Source: Chitinophaga sp. CF118
Lineage (GTDB): Bacteria > Bacteroidota > Bacteroidia > Chitinophagales > Chitinophagaceae
NCBI RefSeq assembly: GCF_900112615.1
Contig: NZ_FOMK01000006.1
Span: 62,001 to 126,000 of the forward strand
Direction of reading: 5' to 3'
Length of the DNA stretch: 64,000 nt
Shown: positions 46,058 to 55,573 of the stretch, one piece after another
Position numbering within the stretch: the stretch's first letter is position 1
How the letters are laid out: each line of letters starts with the position of its first letter
Notes under the pieces: model-generated
The model's input: only the letters and a program-made list of their open reading frames with translations
Told to the model about the DNA's origin: nothing
Databases searched by the model: none
Translations under genes and position numbers: made by a program

Positions 46058-46852
46058 ATGAAAGTAGAAACTGAACAGGCTTTCCTTCAACTGGTAGCTG
46101 CCGAACAGGCAAAGGTGATAGATCAGTTTGACTATCCGGAACACCCGCTTGTTATACGACACGCAGCTGTGCTTAATCTTATTAAGCAACGTATGGTTGC
46201 AGTGAAATTAACATCAGAAGTGAAGGATGGATTTGAGTTAGTGAAATGGCCGCTTAAGAAGATAGAAAAGTTTGAATCCGATAAAGGACTTCGTTTACCG
46301 GATGAACTGAAGGTCTACCTGATGGAAATAGGAGAGTATGGGAACTCCTATTTTTATCTTAATGGTGTCTCGTTACCAGTCAAAAATAAGGACGTTACAA
46401 GGATGAAGAAACCTTTCCCTATAACGCCTGATAAAATGCACCAGATAGGACGGAACTGGAATGAAGGGTGGATCAATCCCGATAATAATGACGGTTGGCT
46501 GGAAGTAGGGATCAACCAAACAGAAGAAGAGCCGGGTACATTGATCTGGTATACACAGGAAGAGCTGGATACACTCTTTGGATTACCGCCAGGAGCATCA
46601 ATGGAGGATGGCTGTATGTTTCTTGCATACGCTACTATTGCTCATGATAAAATCTCTCTTATTATGAATGGGGTATTTGAAGGAGAAGTATGGATAGATA
46701 CTTTGCAGTATGGAGCTGATGCAGGAGGTTGTTTTAGTCCTGCCTCCAGGGAAAGATTAAAGTTGTTGGCATTTATCGCAGAAAGTCTGCTGGAAAAACA
46801 GAAAGGACATGTAGATATGGGTGATCTGAGTGGAAGTGGAATCTGGATGTAA
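46058..46852 (+). CDS. SUKH (SMI1/KNR4) domain protein without TPR module
   Basis: This 264-residue protein corresponds to the C-terminal half of the TPR-SUKH proteins. It shows FDYPEHPLVIRHAAVLNLIK, then LPDELKVYLMEIGEYG, IMNGVFEGEVWIDTLQYGAD and a final GIWM. It starts 12 bp after the previous stop and is almost certainly in the same operon. It lacks the helical N-terminal module, so it is either an ancestral stand-alone form or an N-terminally deleted duplicate with an intact frame. Confidence 0.85.
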   Translation: MKVETEQAFLQLVAAEQAKVIDQFDYPEHPLVIRHAAVLNLIKQRMVAVKLTSEVKDGFELVKWPLKKIEKFESDKGLRLPDELKVYLMEIGEYGNSYFYLNGVSLPVKNKDVTRMKKPFPITPDKMHQIGRNWNEGWINPDNNDGWLEVGINQTEEEPGTLIWYTQEELDTLFGLPPGASMEDGCMFLAYATIAHDKISLIMNGVFEGEVWIDTLQYGADAGGCFSPASRERLKLLAFIAESLLEKQKGHVDMGDLSGSGIWM

Positions 46853-46890
46853 TTAACAATTATAAGTTTTGCTTTTTAAATAATACAGTA

Positions 46891-47622
46891 GTGAGTAAGA
46901 ACCAGTTCGTATATCCGGATCATCCGCTTGTGAAACAGCATGCAGAAACGCTTAATCTGATTAAGGAAAGGATGATGGCCATCCGGTTACGAAGGATGTA
47001 TAGAAAATCTCGTTGGATAACAGCAGACCATACAACTGAAAATACTTTTATACTTAAGAAGAAAAGTATAGAAGTACTGCAGGCATTTGAGGAAAAGAAC
47101 GATGTTCGTTTACCGGATGAACTCAAAGTATACCTGATGGAAGTTGGTGCCGGGGGAGGAGCAGGTTATACCTGTTATGGTGAAGGAATAGAGATCTATC
47201 AATGGCAACTGGAATTAATAAAAAAACCTTTTCCGGTAACTCCCGATAAGATCCATCCTATCAATCATCACTGGAATATTAAGGCATGGGTATATCCTGA
47301 TGATACTAATTGGAAAAAGAGGAAAATATTTAAGGAAGAAGATGATATGAAGGCATTGTTTGGTTTACCTCCGGGAACAGACATTACGGATGGTTGTATA
47401 CATATCGCTAATTCCCATGATCAGAACGAATTGTTTCTCATTATGAATGGCGCGTTTGAAGGAGAAGTGTGGGTGGACACTTTGCAGTATGGTGCAAAAG
47501 CAGGGGGATGCTTTGCAGCTGCCTCTGCAAAGCGGCTTAAGCTACTGGAGTTTATAGCAGAGAGTTTGCTGGCAAATTACCAGGGATATGCAGAGGCTTC
47601 TGATCAGGGAGAATGGATATAA
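46891..47622 (+). CDS. SUKH (SMI1/KNR4) domain protein, GTG start, close copy of the 44522 C-terminus
   Basis: This 243-residue SUKH domain starts at a GTG (46891, MSKNQFVYPDHPLVKQHAE). Its sequence is very close to the second half of the 44522 product (for example MYRKSRWITADHT versus MYRKSGWITADHT), so it arose by recent partial duplication. No ATG lies in frame upstream before a stop, hence the GTG. The frame is intact to the closing GEWI, so it may be functional. Confidence 0.78.
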   Translation: MSKNQFVYPDHPLVKQHAETLNLIKERMMAIRLRRMYRKSRWITADHTTENTFILKKKSIEVLQAFEEKNDVRLPDELKVYLMEVGAGGGAGYTCYGEGIEIYQWQLELIKKPFPVTPDKIHPINHHWNIKAWVYPDDTNWKKRKIFKEEDDMKALFGLPPGTDITDGCIHIANSHDQNELFLIMNGAFEGEVWVDTLQYGAKAGGCFAAASAKRLKLLEFIAESLLANYQGYAEASDQGEWI

Positions 47623-47630
47623 TGGTTTTT

Positions 47631-47707
47631 TTTGCGGCTTCTACAAAAGATGGAAACTGCTGGCTAAACAACATAATTACGATGATAATCAGGGTGCCTG
47701 GATGTAA
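47631..47707 (+). pseudogene. Remnant of a SUKH gene C-terminus
   Basis: Just after the 46891 gene, translation in two frames gives fragments of the SUKH C-terminus. These are AASTK in one frame and KRWKLLAKQHNYDDNQGAWM-stop in another, with a frameshift and a short deletion relative to the paralogues (KRLKLLEYIAESLLAK...GAWI). It ends at TAA 47705-47707. It is a decayed tandem copy. Confidence 0.7.
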
Positions 47708-47723
47708 CTATTAAAAGAATACT

Positions 47724-48344
47724 ATGCCGGATATACGTTATATCTCTTTAGAGGAAGCTGCCCAACTGATTCAGCAAGCTCCTGATGGTGATACGAAAAT
47801 AAATATGCAGCAACATCTTGACGCTTTTGCCGAGTTTGTGGAAGATGGAACATCCCGGATTGCTTTGTATGAAGGCAATACTGTATTGCCTTATCTGGCA
47901 GTAAAGGATGACCTGATCATCGTGAATGGCAACCTTACAGTAACAGGCACGCTGGAAGACTGTCTCGAAGTGAACTTGTCTCTGTTGCTGGTATTCGGAA
48001 ATGTAACAACTCAACACCTGTTTACATTCTCACAAATCTGTATAACTGGTGATCTGACTGTTAAAGATATCCTTGTTGCTGATTCTATCTGTATATCCAG
48101 TCTGGATGTTCAGGGAGATGTGCGTGCACGAATGATCTTTGAAGACGGGCATTGGTTTGATATTAAAGGCACAATAACTGCTGATAATATATATGCCTCA
48201 CATTCTAAAAAGCCACGTGGTGTATTACAGTCTAATCTGGAGGATGAGGATCTTCCGGATGAACTGAAAGAAAAGGGAAAATTAGACCTGAGCAATTTGA
48301 TGCAGGCTTTGATGAATAACAATGCTGATTTCCTGAAAGTATGA
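47724..48344 (+). CDS. Stand-alone beta-solenoid protein
   Basis: This 206-residue protein consists mainly of the solenoid module found inside the WGR-LRR proteins (LIIVNGNLTVTGTLED, LLLVFGNVTTQHL, QICITGDLTVKDI, SSLDVQGDVRARMI), without WGR or LRR. It resembles bactofilin-like beta-helices in repeat style, but I would not call it a bactofilin. Its stop overlaps the next start by four bases (48341-48344), so it is coupled to the following TPR-SUKH gene. Confidence 0.78.
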   Translation: MPDIRYISLEEAAQLIQQAPDGDTKINMQQHLDAFAEFVEDGTSRIALYEGNTVLPYLAVKDDLIIVNGNLTVTGTLEDCLEVNLSLLLVFGNVTTQHLFTFSQICITGDLTVKDILVADSICISSLDVQGDVRARMIFEDGHWFDIKGTITADNIYASHSKKPRGVLQSNLEDEDLPDELKEKGKLDLSNLMQALMNNNADFLKV

Positions 48345-49891
48345 GTGAAAATATAAAAACCATCCGGCGCCTGTATACCGCTACGCGTAAAATGATGCTT
48401 CACTTTGAAGCAAGTGCTGAAAAAGGGATATTTGAGGAACAAAATACAACGCAGGCTATTATCAATATAAATGAGATGATAGCATTACTGCCTTCGAAAT
48501 ATCCGACAACATCTCCCAAATACCCTGATAACACTTTTATTGCTATTAATCAGGATGATGGCGAGGATGAGCCAAAGGAACAGCAACAGGGGTTTCCTGC
48601 AGGTACAATGCTCTTGTTTAAGTATAACGCACAAACAATACTGGAAGACTGGAAATTTCTCATATGGTCACGTATCATCTTCTTTTTTAAAGCCGCACAT
48701 GAAAAATATATTCCGCTTGTCCTTGCGCAGGCAGATATATGTCTGGCCTTCTTTGCTGAACAATACTTTTTACGGGAATGGGAAAAAGGGATGATCGTTT
48801 TTTATTGCAACCAGATTGGCTGGGCGGCTCTTGAATATGAAAAGGATCCGCACAAACTGGGCATTGCTTTAGATAAAATGAAAAGAGGGGTTGACTACGC
48901 TGACTGGCAGGACCGCAAATACATTAAAGAAACCTGGGTGCGCCTCTTACTAAAAGCAGGCCGAAAGGATGAAGCCTACGAGGTAGTGTCTGAAGTTTTA
49001 CAAAAGAATCAGGATGACCCTGATTTCGCTGATTTGAAAGCAGATGTGCAGTATGTGGATTGGGTGAAGAATAAAGCACTGAAGGAAAAGAATGCCAAAC
49101 AGGAAAAAAAGAAGGCCTATAAATCCTTTCTCCGTTTTGTAGCAGAAGAGCAGGCGAAAGTAACAGGCCAGTTTGAAAATCCGGAACATCCGCTTGTAAT
49201 AAAGCATGCGGCAGTGCTGAACCTTATTAAGCAACGGATGGTTTCGGTGAAACTACATCTGCAGTATAGTGGTTCCGGATGGGAAACAGCGAATGAAGAA
49301 ACGGATGATGATACATTTGTTCTGCACAAACTAAGCCTGAAAGAGCTGGAACAGTTTGAGAAAATAAATAAACTTCCATTACCGGAAGAACTGAAAGTAT
49401 ACCTGATGGAAATAGGTGAGGGTGGTGAAGGATACTTTTGTTATGGAGGTGTTAATCTACCCGCGAAAGCGAAGATAAAAAAAGTCAAAAAACCTTTCCC
49501 GGTTACACCAGATAAAATTCATCCTATCAAACATTACTGGAAGATTAATGCCTGGATCGATCCGTCTGACAAAGACGAGTGGGTAGAAGAAAAGGTATTT
49601 AAGAAAAAGGATGATCTGGAAGCGCTGTTTGGTTTGCCGGGCGAGGCTGATACAAAAGATGGTTGTCTGTATCTGGGGCCATCCTTTGGTCAGGATGAAC
49701 TGTATCTTATTATGAACGGGGCATTTGAAGGGGAAGTATGGGTAGATACCTTATCATCTGGTCCTGAAGTGGGTGGTTGTTTGGGTGCTGCTTCACAGGA
49801 GCGGCTTACATTTTTACCATTTATTGCAGAAAGTTTACTGGCAAACCAGCAGGGGTATGTGGATGCTTCTGATAAGGGAGCCTGGATCTAA
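48341..49891 (+). CDS. TPR-module - SUKH (SMI1/KNR4) protein, copy 2
   Basis: This 516-residue paralogue of the 44522 product has a helical N-terminal module (about 1-245, with LLLKAGRKDEAYEVVSEVLQ) and a C-terminal SUKH domain (about 275-516, LPEELKVYLMEIGEGGEGYF, IMNGAFEGEVWVDTL, ending DKGAWI). It overlaps the solenoid gene by four bases. The sequence has diverged well beyond the near-identical pair 44522/46891, so this duplication is older. Confidence 0.87.
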   Translation: MSENIKTIRRLYTATRKMMLHFEASAEKGIFEEQNTTQAIININEMIALLPSKYPTTSPKYPDNTFIAINQDDGEDEPKEQQQGFPAGTMLLFKYNAQTILEDWKFLIWSRIIFFFKAAHEKYIPLVLAQADICLAFFAEQYFLREWEKGMIVFYCNQIGWAALEYEKDPHKLGIALDKMKRGVDYADWQDRKYIKETWVRLLLKAGRKDEAYEVVSEVLQKNQDDPDFADLKADVQYVDWVKNKALKEKNAKQEKKKAYKSFLRFVAEEQAKVTGQFENPEHPLVIKHAAVLNLIKQRMVSVKLHLQYSGSGWETANEETDDDTFVLHKLSLKELEQFEKINKLPLPEELKVYLMEIGEGGEGYFCYGGVNLPAKAKIKKVKKPFPVTPDKIHPIKHYWKINAWIDPSDKDEWVEEKVFKKKDDLEALFGLPGEADTKDGCLYLGPSFGQDELYLIMNGAFEGEVWVDTLSSGPEVGGCLGAASQERLTFLPFIAESLLANQQGYVDASDKGAWI

Positions 49892-49900
49892 TCAATATTT

Positions 49901-50068
49901 ATGAGCCAGTATACATTTTATAAAGAGGGGCCAATAAATGTGCTCAGGGAATTACGCCTGGGAGCAACAGATGATAAACATCATGAAAGGGTGATGGATA
50001 ACTGGTTGCCTGGCCTTGGATTATATGGTACTCAGGCGCACCTGGCTAAACCGGCTCGACATAAGTGA
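49901..50068 (+). CDS. Small ORF (55 aa) between TPR-SUKH genes
   Basis: ATG at 49901, nine bases after the preceding stop, opens a 55-codon frame (MSQYTFYKEGPINVLRELRL and onward) ending at TGA 50066-50068. I recognise no family and see no similarity to the neighbouring paralogues. It may be a small protein or the remnant of a deleted gene. Confidence 0.35.
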   Translation: MSQYTFYKEGPINVLRELRLGATDDKHHERVMDNWLPGLGLYGTQAHLAKPARHK

Positions 50069-50095
50069 GAACCGCATTTAAAATCAAAAATATAA

Positions 50096-51673
50096 ATGAA
50101 TAATTCAGAAAGAATCCTGGCATTTAAACGTTTATATGTTGCCGCGGATAAGTTAATGAGAAATGTCCAGGAAAGCATATCAAAAGGAACATTAGATGAA
50201 GCTGATATAGATCAGACTATAACTTACCTGGATGACATGCTGGCGCTGTTGCCAATCAGCCCAACCGGGGTATTGCATTATTCGGATGAACCTGTGTTGC
50301 TAGTCAACCTCAAAGACCCTGAAGATGAACCGAAGGAAATAAAGATAACGGAAAATGGAATGACAAAATATGTTATTTCGGAAGATGTCATGGCATTAAA
50401 AGAGTCAGGCATACTGTTTATTTTGGAAGACTGGAAGTTTATACTTTTTAATATTGTTACAGTACAAGCTCCGGAAGAAAGCAGCAGACAAAAATACAAA
50501 CCCCTCATGCTCGCCCAGGCAGAGAAATGTCTTGGGTTTTTTACTAATAAGAACCAATTATATTTCCATGAAATAGACAAGGTTGTGCTATACGCGAATC
50601 AGATAGGTTGGTGTGCTTTTGAAGATGAAGAAGATCCTGTTAAACTGAGGAAGGCTTTGGCTATACTGGAAGATGGTGCTAAACGTTCCAACTGGTATGA
50701 CCAGAAATACATCAAAGATACTTATGTACGATTACTGTTGAAACTCGGTAAGGGGGAAGAAGCTTATCCTATTGTAGCCGAAGCGTTTGTAATAGATCCC
50801 GAATATCCTGATTTCCAGGATCTGAAAAATGATGAACAGTATATCCGCTGGGGAGAAGGAGATGCAAAACGGAAAAAGGCAGAAGCAAAACGTAAAGAAG
50901 AAGAAGAGATGGTTTTTCTTAAAAGTGTAAGTGATGAACAGGAGAAAGTAAAAAATCAGTTCATGAACCCTGATCATATACTTGTGCAACAGCATACTGC
51001 TATACTTAACGTAATCAAACAACGTATGGTGGCCCGCCGGATGCTCTTGTTGAATGACGCAGAACCAGATGAAATTGATGATTATATGGAGGACTTTAAG
51101 CGTTACCCTTATTCTGTACAGGAGCTTGAAGCATTTGAAACAAAGCATGGATTACAATTACCCGATGAATATAAAGTATATCTCATGGAGATCGGCAGTG
51201 GTGGTGTCGCCTATTTCTGGCAAGACGGTATTGGAGGTATTGATGAGATTAACAATAAGAAAATTAAACAGATGAAAAATGCTTTCCCGGTAACAGCTGA
51301 TAAAATTCATGATGTGGATAATTTCTATGGTGTTAAAGCCTGGATATACCCGGATGATGAAGAATGGATAGAGGAAGGTATTCTCCCGGAAGGAACTGAC
51401 ATGGAAACACTTTTTGGTTTACCGGATAAAGCTGATATAACCGATGGCTGCATGTTCCTGGCTAACTCAGGTGCACAGAATGCACTATTCATGATCATGA
51501 ACGGTGAATTTAAAGGTGAAATATGGTCAGACAGATTGCAGTATGGCGCTGATGTAAGAGGTTGTTTTGGCCCGGCTTCGACTAAACGATTGAAGCTATT
51601 GGAATATATAGCTGAGAGTCTGTACTCTAAAGAAAAGGGGGCTAAAAATGCTGATGAAGGAGATTGGATGTAA
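50096..51673 (+). CDS. TPR-module - SUKH (SMI1/KNR4) protein, copy 3
   Basis: This 525-residue member of the same family begins NNSERILAFKRLYVAADKLM. The helical module contains LLLKLGKGEEAYPIVAEAF. The SUKH part (about 280-525) shows LPDEYKVYLMEIGSGGVAYF and ends EGDWM. A Lys/Glu-rich linker (about 260-285) joins the halves. A fragment of a fourth related gene is found at 63234. Function is presumed immunity-like by family only. Confidence 0.87.
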   Translation: MNNSERILAFKRLYVAADKLMRNVQESISKGTLDEADIDQTITYLDDMLALLPISPTGVLHYSDEPVLLVNLKDPEDEPKEIKITENGMTKYVISEDVMALKESGILFILEDWKFILFNIVTVQAPEESSRQKYKPLMLAQAEKCLGFFTNKNQLYFHEIDKVVLYANQIGWCAFEDEEDPVKLRKALAILEDGAKRSNWYDQKYIKDTYVRLLLKLGKGEEAYPIVAEAFVIDPEYPDFQDLKNDEQYIRWGEGDAKRKKAEAKRKEEEEMVFLKSVSDEQEKVKNQFMNPDHILVQQHTAILNVIKQRMVARRMLLLNDAEPDEIDDYMEDFKRYPYSVQELEAFETKHGLQLPDEYKVYLMEIGSGGVAYFWQDGIGGIDEINNKKIKQMKNAFPVTADKIHDVDNFYGVKAWIYPDDEEWIEEGILPEGTDMETLFGLPDKADITDGCMFLANSGAQNALFMIMNGEFKGEIWSDRLQYGADVRGCFGPASTKRLKLLEYIAESLYSKEKGAKNADEGDWM

Positions 51674-51732
51674 CGAATTCTTTACAGATATTGTTGCGTT
51701 CTTAAAATCAAAATTGTAATATTAAATAAACT

Positions 51733-53508
51733 ATGAAATCACCTACGCCAAAATTACTGACCAAAGAAGAGATTAATCAACGTTTTGATCTGCGTAAATA
51801 CGATTCAATAAATCACCTTGATCATGAGCGGATCATTCTCTTTGATGGTGATACAACCATTACTGAAAACCTCGATTCAGACTGGGCAGTGGAAGTGCTG
51901 CGGGAATTAAACGAAAATACTTCCTTGTATTCCGTATTGATTATGATTAACGGTAATTTAACAGTGGAAGGAGATATTAACATTGCTGACTATCACCCGC
52001 TGCTGCTCGTATTGGGCAGTGTCCATTGTGATGTGTTAAAAAGCGGGGACGATACTATTTACGTTACTGGTGATGCGCATGTCAAATATGCTTTCTATGG
52101 TCATTATAACGATGGTAGTATTACTGTTGAAGGAACCACCTATGTGCCGTATGTATTGAACGAAGATCACTCATCTTCCATCACACCGGAAGGAGCTACA
52201 CTTATCAATCTGTACAGTGATCAGAATGATTTTTTCGAGTATGATTATACACGTAACGTTCTTTCTGATATTGTTATCCCTGCTGCTTTGGATAAAAATG
52301 AAGAGGTGGATGTATGGAAGTTTATTGATATTGTTAAATCGGGTCAGTCACCTTTTAAAGAAGGTGTAAAACCTACCAGGTTAGTACATGAAGAAGAACT
52401 TGCCAGGTATACATCCGGCAGTATTGAAGAAGTACTGGAACTGGATTGGTCAGACAAGAAGTTAAACGTGTTTCCGGAGTCCATTGCCAAATTGAAGCAG
52501 CTTAAAAAACTCAACCTGTCAAAAAATGACATTAGTGAAATTCCTGCCAGCATTGGAGAGCTTGAAAACCTGGAAGAGCTTTATATGCAGAATTGTGGTG
52601 TGAAAACCATTTCCGAAGCTGTGGGCAAACTTAAAAAACTACGCATATGGGATCTGAACGGAAACTACCATCTGAACTCCCTGCCAGATGCTATTGGTGA
52701 CCTAAGTGATTTGCAAACGCTGAAGATTGACTACATACCGGTAGCTCTTCCTGGAAGTTTAGCCCGTCTGGAAAAACTGGAAGAAATCAGTATGTATAAG
52801 TGCTATACAGATACCAATAATCCCGCTCCATTTCCTGAAGTGTTAACAAGGTTGAAGAATCTGAAGAGGTTTGATTTTCGCGCAAATCACATTAAAGAGA
52901 TGCCAGAAAGCATACTTAATATTCAAACGCTGGAGGATTTCATATGGACAGACGGAAGTACGATCTCTTCTAATTTCCCTGATTTTGCACACTTTAAGAA
53001 TCTTAGGAAATTAGTGATCAGTAAGAAATTTAATAGCTGGAAAGTGAGGGTATTTAATATTCACTCTTTAGAGCATCTGGTAATTAATCAGAACAAAGAG
53101 GTTAAGGAGTATTTTGATCAGGAGACGCTTGATATCTGGGCAGAGCTTTCTCTTGAAAATGACGAAAAATTTAAGCAGCGCCTTCAGTGGATTATAGAAA
53201 ATAAACAACTGGAAACCGATGGACGGTTTTCATGCGTTACTATTCCTGGTATGAAACCTGAAGAACTACAGGATATTTATAAATTACAGCAATTGAAGCA
53301 CCTCGATCTGTCATCCAATGATTTATCACACCTGCCGGATACATTTTTTCAACTTAAAAACCTGAAACATCTGGATTTGGGAGGCAATCAATTTCCGGAG
53401 GATGTACAGGCGAAGATCACTCAGGCATTCCCGGATACCCGGATAATTTGGATGAGTGAAATAGAAAGAAGAATGCAGGAATTACGTAATACTATTACTG
53501 AAGAATAA
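51733..53508 (+). CDS. Beta-solenoid - LRR protein lacking WGR and TPR modules
   Basis: This 591-residue protein aligns by eye with the central part of the WGR-LRR proteins. It starts TPKLLTKEEINQRFDLRKYD (equivalent to residue about 80 of the 36204 product), continues through the solenoid (to about 215, SVLIMINGNLTVEGDI) and then LRRs (about 230-591, LKKLNLSKNDISEIPASIGE). Neither the N-terminal WGR nor the C-terminal TPR module is present. The TPR-like module instead occurs on the next gene, fused to a SUKH domain, so the two may represent a split version. Confidence 0.85.
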   Translation: MKSPTPKLLTKEEINQRFDLRKYDSINHLDHERIILFDGDTTITENLDSDWAVEVLRELNENTSLYSVLIMINGNLTVEGDINIADYHPLLLVLGSVHCDVLKSGDDTIYVTGDAHVKYAFYGHYNDGSITVEGTTYVPYVLNEDHSSSITPEGATLINLYSDQNDFFEYDYTRNVLSDIVIPAALDKNEEVDVWKFIDIVKSGQSPFKEGVKPTRLVHEEELARYTSGSIEEVLELDWSDKKLNVFPESIAKLKQLKKLNLSKNDISEIPASIGELENLEELYMQNCGVKTISEAVGKLKKLRIWDLNGNYHLNSLPDAIGDLSDLQTLKIDYIPVALPGSLARLEKLEEISMYKCYTDTNNPAPFPEVLTRLKNLKRFDFRANHIKEMPESILNIQTLEDFIWTDGSTISSNFPDFAHFKNLRKLVISKKFNSWKVRVFNIHSLEHLVINQNKEVKEYFDQETLDIWAELSLENDEKFKQRLQWIIENKQLETDGRFSCVTIPGMKPEELQDIYKLQQLKHLDLSSNDLSHLPDTFFQLKNLKHLDLGGNQFPEDVQAKITQAFPDTRIIWMSEIERRMQELRNTITEE

Positions 53509-53509
53509 A

Positions 53510-54655
53510 ATGGAGAAAATAATCGATATTATCCGCCGTCTGGAACCGGAAATCAACAACCAGGGTATCCTTATTGAATTTACAGATCCTATAGAAATGC
53601 AGGAAGTAAGGGACTTTGAAGCAGATTTTGGCTTTACATTTCCGGAGGACTATACCGAATTCATTACCACACATGGATTAATGGGTTTTAAGATTTTAAA
53701 ATCAGATAAGCAAATGTGTGACATGTATGATCCGGTAATTATTGCTGAAGAACTGGAGGATGTGCGTGACCTTGAAGGCGAATGGAGTGGACAAATATTT
53801 ATATTTCAGAAATTTTCCTCCCCTGATAGCTTCGACTTTTATGCTTTTCGAAGAACCGGGACAGTAATAGATGTAGTTTCCTATTTAGATGATGGAGGAG
53901 TCAGTTTTATTGCCGCAACGTTTACTGAGCATATTGAGTTACTGCTAAAGAGTATGACAGATGGATCGTATCGCAATAAGTACAACAATTATATCCAATA
54001 TGATAAAGCAGCTTTTGACGCTAAAGAACAGGAAGTTGAATATCGGTATGCCATGCAGCGCACTTTCCAGGAAGCGGGCACCTACCTTAATAACACAAAG
54101 GATAAAGTAAGACTTCAGAAAGCACTGGAATTATACGACGAGGTAATTGAATATTTCCGCACAGGAAAAGTAGTAGATGATCATTTTTTATTGAGTGCTA
54201 ATGAGCTGAAGGTATGGACGTACTCTTATTTGTTAGGCTATTGTCGGCAGGACTTTATAGCAGCAGAGATCTTTGCCTTGCAACAGGCAGTTATTGAGCA
54301 ATCTCAGCATACCCTTACATTGATCCCGGCTAATTCAAATCATCATTACCATAAGAATGTAATGCGGGTAGTCTGTAACACCTTGGCCTGGTACATGGCA
54401 GAGAGTACGGAACAAAAAGAGGTGTTGGAGAATGCACTTGGGATTATACAACAAGGAATAGATCATATTGAAACAGAACAACATTATTTTCTTTATGATA
54501 CACAGGTAAGGATTTTACTCAGACTTGAGAGAACAGAAGAAGCATATAAAATCGTGCATGACATATTAAACTTGTTACCAGGGTTTGCTGATTTTCAGGA
54601 CTTTAAAACTGATGAAAGGTATAATGAATGGTTGAAAAAGAATGGGAATGTATAA
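53510..54655 (+). CDS. SUKH - TPR-module protein (reverse domain order)
   Basis: In this 381-residue protein an SMI1/KNR4-like domain is N-terminal (about 1-155, VRDFEADFGFTFPEDYTEFI). The TPR-like module follows (about 175-381), closely matching the C-termini of the WGR-LRR proteins (YFLYDTQVRILLRLERTEEA). The domain order is thus opposite to the three TPR-SUKH proteins. The start codon lies two bases after the preceding stop codon ends, so it is translationally linked to the solenoid-LRR gene. Confidence 0.85.
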   Translation: MEKIIDIIRRLEPEINNQGILIEFTDPIEMQEVRDFEADFGFTFPEDYTEFITTHGLMGFKILKSDKQMCDMYDPVIIAEELEDVRDLEGEWSGQIFIFQKFSSPDSFDFYAFRRTGTVIDVVSYLDDGGVSFIAATFTEHIELLLKSMTDGSYRNKYNNYIQYDKAAFDAKEQEVEYRYAMQRTFQEAGTYLNNTKDKVRLQKALELYDEVIEYFRTGKVVDDHFLLSANELKVWTYSYLLGYCRQDFIAAEIFALQQAVIEQSQHTLTLIPANSNHHYHKNVMRVVCNTLAWYMAESTEQKEVLENALGIIQQGIDHIETEQHYFLYDTQVRILLRLERTEEAYKIVHDILNLLPGFADFQDFKTDERYNEWLKKNGNV

Positions 54656-54673
54656 CGTAAGCAGCGCTTTTAA

Positions 54674-55522
54674 ATGGATGATAAAAATATTCCAATGGAG
54701 AAAAATATTTTTCCTGAATCACTTCAGCAATATCAAAAGCGTATTGAATCAACAGTTATGCCGTCTGTACTTTTATCATTAAAGGAAGAAAAGACAGAAT
54801 TGTATCAGAGTAAAATAGGGGGAGAACCTTATTTTCCTTACGATTATCCATCAGATATATTTTATCTTCCTTACCCTAATACTGTAAATCTTTCGCCCTG
54901 GCCTAAGCACAGGAAAACAGGAAGGGAACTCATGTTGCTCCTGCAGATCAATTTTGAAGAGATGCCATCCTTACCATCTTTCCCGGAAAAAGGAATATTA
55001 CAGATCTTTGTGAATCATTATGATTGGCATAACCTGAACGTTGATTTGCAGGTTATTTATCATCCCGAAGTGTTCCATGATAAGGAACTCCTGTTTTCAG
55101 ATTTTAATGCTCCATTGGAATCATTCAGAGTTAGGGAACATTCCCTTTCCTTTCGAAAAGAAACAGAATTTATCACTCCTTCTGATTTTCGTTTTGAAGA
55201 GGTACTGCCGTATGAGACTGTATTTAAAAACAATCATCACGTATGGGTGGATTACTTAAAACTTACCGACCATCGTTATTCCAAACAAGATATAGAATTG
55301 GGATATGGAAAGAACAAAATAGGTGGATATCATTATTCCCAGAATTGCCAGGACCCCAGGAGATTGCGCCCAGACTGGCAGGATAGTTTTTTATTAGTTC
55401 AGTTTCAGAATTATGAAGACCTGAGTTGGGGAGATGGAGGAAGTGCACAATTTTTTATCAGGAAAGAAGATCTGGAAAATCTTAATTTTCAAGACCTGCT
55501 TTTTCATTGGGACTCTACCTGA
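54674..55522 (+). CDS. DUF1963 (YwqG-like) protein
   Basis: This 282-residue protein shows the DUF1963 pattern: KIGGEPYFPYDYP, then LMLLLQINFEEMPSLPSFPE and GILQIFVNHYD. The C-terminal GGYHYSQNCQDPR, SFLLVQFQNY, WGDGGSAQFFIRKEDLEN complete it. B. subtilis YwqG lies beside an LXG toxin locus, and the family is often found with immunity genes, but its biochemical role is unproven. It is part of the long operon, 18 bp after the previous stop. Confidence 0.87.
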   Translation: MDDKNIPMEKNIFPESLQQYQKRIESTVMPSVLLSLKEEKTELYQSKIGGEPYFPYDYPSDIFYLPYPNTVNLSPWPKHRKTGRELMLLLQINFEEMPSLPSFPEKGILQIFVNHYDWHNLNVDLQVIYHPEVFHDKELLFSDFNAPLESFRVREHSLSFRKETEFITPSDFRFEEVLPYETVFKNNHHVWVDYLKLTDHRYSKQDIELGYGKNKIGGYHYSQNCQDPRRLRPDWQDSFLLVQFQNYEDLSWGDGGSAQFFIRKEDLENLNFQDLLFHWDST

Positions 55523-55573
55523 ACCCGGATAATATATTGAGCAGAAATAATTGTCAGAAAAAAACAAAAACCT

